Source of the DNA: Bacteroidota bacterium
GTDB lineage: Bacteria; Bacteroidota; Bacteroidia; Chitinophagales; Saprospiraceae
DNA: 7,435 nt
Reading direction: 5' to 3'
Assembly (NCBI GenBank): GCA_024277695.1
Contig: JAJRUR010000208.1
Coordinates: forward strand, 1 to 7,435
Part shown: positions 5,601 through 7,435 of the stretch, piece after piece
Numbering within the stretch: the first letter of the stretch is position 1
Layout: the number at the start of each line of letters is the position of its first letter
Notes under the pieces: model-generated
What the model was told of the DNA's origin: nothing
What the model saw: the letters and a program-made list of their open reading frames with translations, nothing else
Databases searched by the model: none
Position numbers and translations under genes: made by a program

Positions 5601-7435
5601 ATGAAATATCATAAAGTGCTCCTACTCACCATTTGGGCGATCGTCTATGTAGTCGCCCCTTTGAGATGTAGGGATACCATCCGTCTGAGTACGGTATTAC
5701 CTACCGGTACATTGATCTTGGACAGCCTATATAGTTTTGGTGTGCAAAAGCCGGATCAATTGGGCTGGGATAAAAGGGTTAAAATCGACATCCAACCCGC
5801 GATATCCCAAAAGCCCAATGCCTGGTACGGATATAAATTTATCCTGATCAATGACCTGGGGAAAGATACAGTTATAGATCTCTCCATGAAAGATATAGAC
5901 CGAGTCGTCGTGGAGTACCAAAGTCCTCAAACAACCATGCAAACACAGTATCTTGGCTACCTAATCCCACAACCCAAATGGTCCTACCCAAGATACCATG
6001 ACTATACTCCTATACCTATGGGCACAGGAGAGCACTTGGATATTCGACTTTATTGCCATCCGCTGATCAATTATAAATGGAATGAACTGCGCTTAGAAAT
6101 ATCAGATCCATCCATCAAAGAACAAAAATTTATAGCGTATATAAAAACCAATCTAGTCAGCTTCGCTATCCATTTGTTCTTTTTGAGTGCTATCTTTTTT
6201 ATGATGATATATAATATTTTTCTATTTATTCAGAACAAAGAAAAGAGCTACCTATATTATAGTTTCTATCTCATAAGTATTTTTGTATATTATTTTGCCT
6301 CACTTTCATATCTGGTAGGGTATGATGTAATCTTTGGCGCTATACCAATAGCCTCCATTGTATTGAGACTGCCGACTCAACTACTCTATATGATCGCGTA
6401 CAGTTTATTCGCTATAGAGTTTTTGGACCTGACCAAATACGACAAAACATTGCGAGATCATATCCGCCTCTATATTTATTACTGCACTTTAGTGATCATC
6501 TTTATCATCATCTATTTGTGGATAAGCAAAGATTTTGAAATCATTCAGACTATAACATATCCTGTATTATTTGCCAATGTTATTTTTACTATTTATGTCA
6601 TCATCCGTATCATTTTTACTATCCCGACACAGCTCAGCAGATATATAATCCTCGGAATCAGCTTTGCTGTAGTGTTTGGAGTAATAGCTCTGTACAAAAG
6701 TGTGACCTACTATCCGGATGAGGATGGCTTGTTCCCCATCAATTATGCACAAATCGGCATACTGCTGGAGGTATTATGCTTTTCACTAGGTTTGGGATAT
6801 AAAATGAAACTCGTCGGAATAGAAAAAAAAGAAGCTCAAGAAAAAGTCATCAACTATTATCTAACAAACAAAAAACTACAAGAAGAAACCAACCGTCTCC
6901 TTGCGGAGAAAGTCGATCAGCGTACCGCACAATTAAATTTAGAAAAAGAACGGAGTGCTCGAAAAGAACTCGAAAAACAAATCGCCGAAACAGAAATGGC
7001 AGCCCTCAGGGCACAGATGAATCCACATTTTATTTTTAATAGCCTCAATTCGATCAAACTTCTAATACAAAAAGGAAATAACGAAAACGCCAATAAGTAT
7101 CTGACCAGTTTCGCCAAACTCCTACGTGGCATACTCAATGCCTCTAAACAAAATATCAATACGCTCGAAGAAGAACTCAATATCAGCAAGCTCTATCTAG
7201 ACATCGAAGCACTGAGATTTCAAAATGAATTTAGTTACAAAATCTCTGTAGATCCTAATATAGATACGAGTTTTGTCCATTTGCCGTCACTACTCTTACA
7301 ACCTTATATCGAAAATGCGATTTGGCATGGTTTGAGACACAAAGAAGGTCTTCGCCTTCTAGACATCAGTATAGTACAAAAAATGGAGTATATTTATATC
7401 TCCATAAAAGATAATGGAATCGGAAGACAAGCTGC
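5601..7435 (+). CDS. 7TM-DISM sensor histidine kinase, LytS/YehU class (3' end cut off)
   Basis: This membrane sensor kinase has 611 codons visible and is cut by the window edge. The ATG at 5601 is well supported, because an in-frame TGA lies 18 bp upstream. A signal-peptide-like start (1-22) precedes an extracytoplasmic domain (about 25-180) of the DISMED2 kind, with WYGYKFILIND near 73-83. Seven predicted membrane segments follow at about 185-210, 217-239, 253-275, 290-308, 318-339, 348-366 and 382-400. The last reads ILLEVLCFSLGLGYK, typical of 7TM-DISM proteins. A charged coiled coil (about 404-465) leads to the His_kinase motif AALRAQMNPHFIFNSLNS (467-484), with His476 the likely phosphoacceptor. 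The ATPase part shows LLLQPYIENAIWHGL (564-578) with Asn572, and DNGIGR (604-609). Only the final part of the ATPase domain is missing. Such kinases usually signal to a LytTR response regulator; none is in the window. The ligand is unknown. Confidence 0.93.
   Translation, partial: MKYHKVLLLTIWAIVYVVAPLRCRDTIRLSTVLPTGTLILDSLYSFGVQKPDQLGWDKRVKIDIQPAISQKPNAWYGYKFILINDLGKDTVIDLSMKDIDRVVVEYQSPQTTMQTQYLGYLIPQPKWSYPRYHDYTPIPMGTGEHLDIRLYCHPLINYKWNELRLEISDPSIKEQKFIAYIKTNLVSFAIHLFFLSAIFFMMIYNIFLFIQNKEKSYLYYSFYLISIFVYYFASLSYLVGYDVIFGAIPIASIVLRLPTQLLYMIAYSLFAIEFLDLTKYDKTLRDHIRLYIYYCTLVIIFIIIYLWISKDFEIIQTITYPVLFANVIFTIYVIIRIIFTIPTQLSRYIILGISFAVVFGVIALYKSVTYYPDEDGLFPINYAQIGILLEVLCFSLGLGYKMKLVGIEKKEAQEKVINYYLTNKKLQEETNRLLAEKVDQRTAQLNLEKERSARKELEKQIAETEMAALRAQMNPHFIFNSLNSIKLLIQKGNNENANKYLTSFAKLLRGILNASKQNINTLEEELNISKLYLDIEALRFQNEFSYKISVDPNIDTSFVHLPSLLLQPYIENAIWHGLRHKEGLRLLDISIVQKMEYIYISIKDNGIGRQA

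Noticed and set aside
6517..6525. Perfect reverse-strand DnaA box TGTGGATAA
   Set aside because: It lies inside the kinase coding sequence in a membrane segment, with no other box nearby; best read as a chance match.

Overview
The window looks like a piece of a Bacteroidota chromosome, possibly from the Saprospiria. This is inferred from gene content and signals, not from a marker gene. The clues are A-rich leaders without Shine-Dalgarno sites, TAnnTTTG promoter-like motifs, a 7TM-DISM/LytS-type sensor kinase, an amidoligase fused to CBS domains, and palindromic GGGCT..AGCCC repeats between genes. Base composition is moderate and even, and nothing suggests recent transfer. It reads as an ordinary core-genome segment, not a mobile or defence island.

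Layout: 1-342 is a gene-free leader with a perfect DnaA box, an AT-rich stretch and two promoter-like motifs. Next come dnaB (343-1866, replicative helicase) and, 29 bp later, an RsuA/RluB-family rRNA pseudouridine synthase (1896-2642), probably cotranscribed. The 115-bp gap between this gene and the converging gene on the minus strand holds three REP-like hairpins (2652-2754). The minus-strand gene (2758-3285) encodes a small predicted lipoprotein of unknown function. It diverges, across a 157-bp shared regulatory region, from a 642-aa protein (3443-5371) with a GCS2-type glutamate-cysteine ligase/carboxylate-amine ligase domain and a C-terminal CBS pair. A 229-bp spacer with an A/T direct repeat and a hairpin follows. 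The window ends inside a 7TM-DISM sensor histidine kinase of the LytS/YehU class (5601 to beyond 7435).

The first two genes serve replication and ribosome maturation. The other three show no obvious shared pathway. The amidoligase-CBS protein probably makes a gamma-glutamyl-type or other amide-linked small molecule under adenine-nucleotide control. The kinase probably pairs with a LytTR response regulator outside the window. The points most worth a second look are the DnaA box before dnaB, the SSB-like acidic tail at the DnaB C-terminus, the GCS2-CBS fusion, the REP-like hairpin cluster, and the overlapping divergent promoter region. I found no convincing new multi-gene system.
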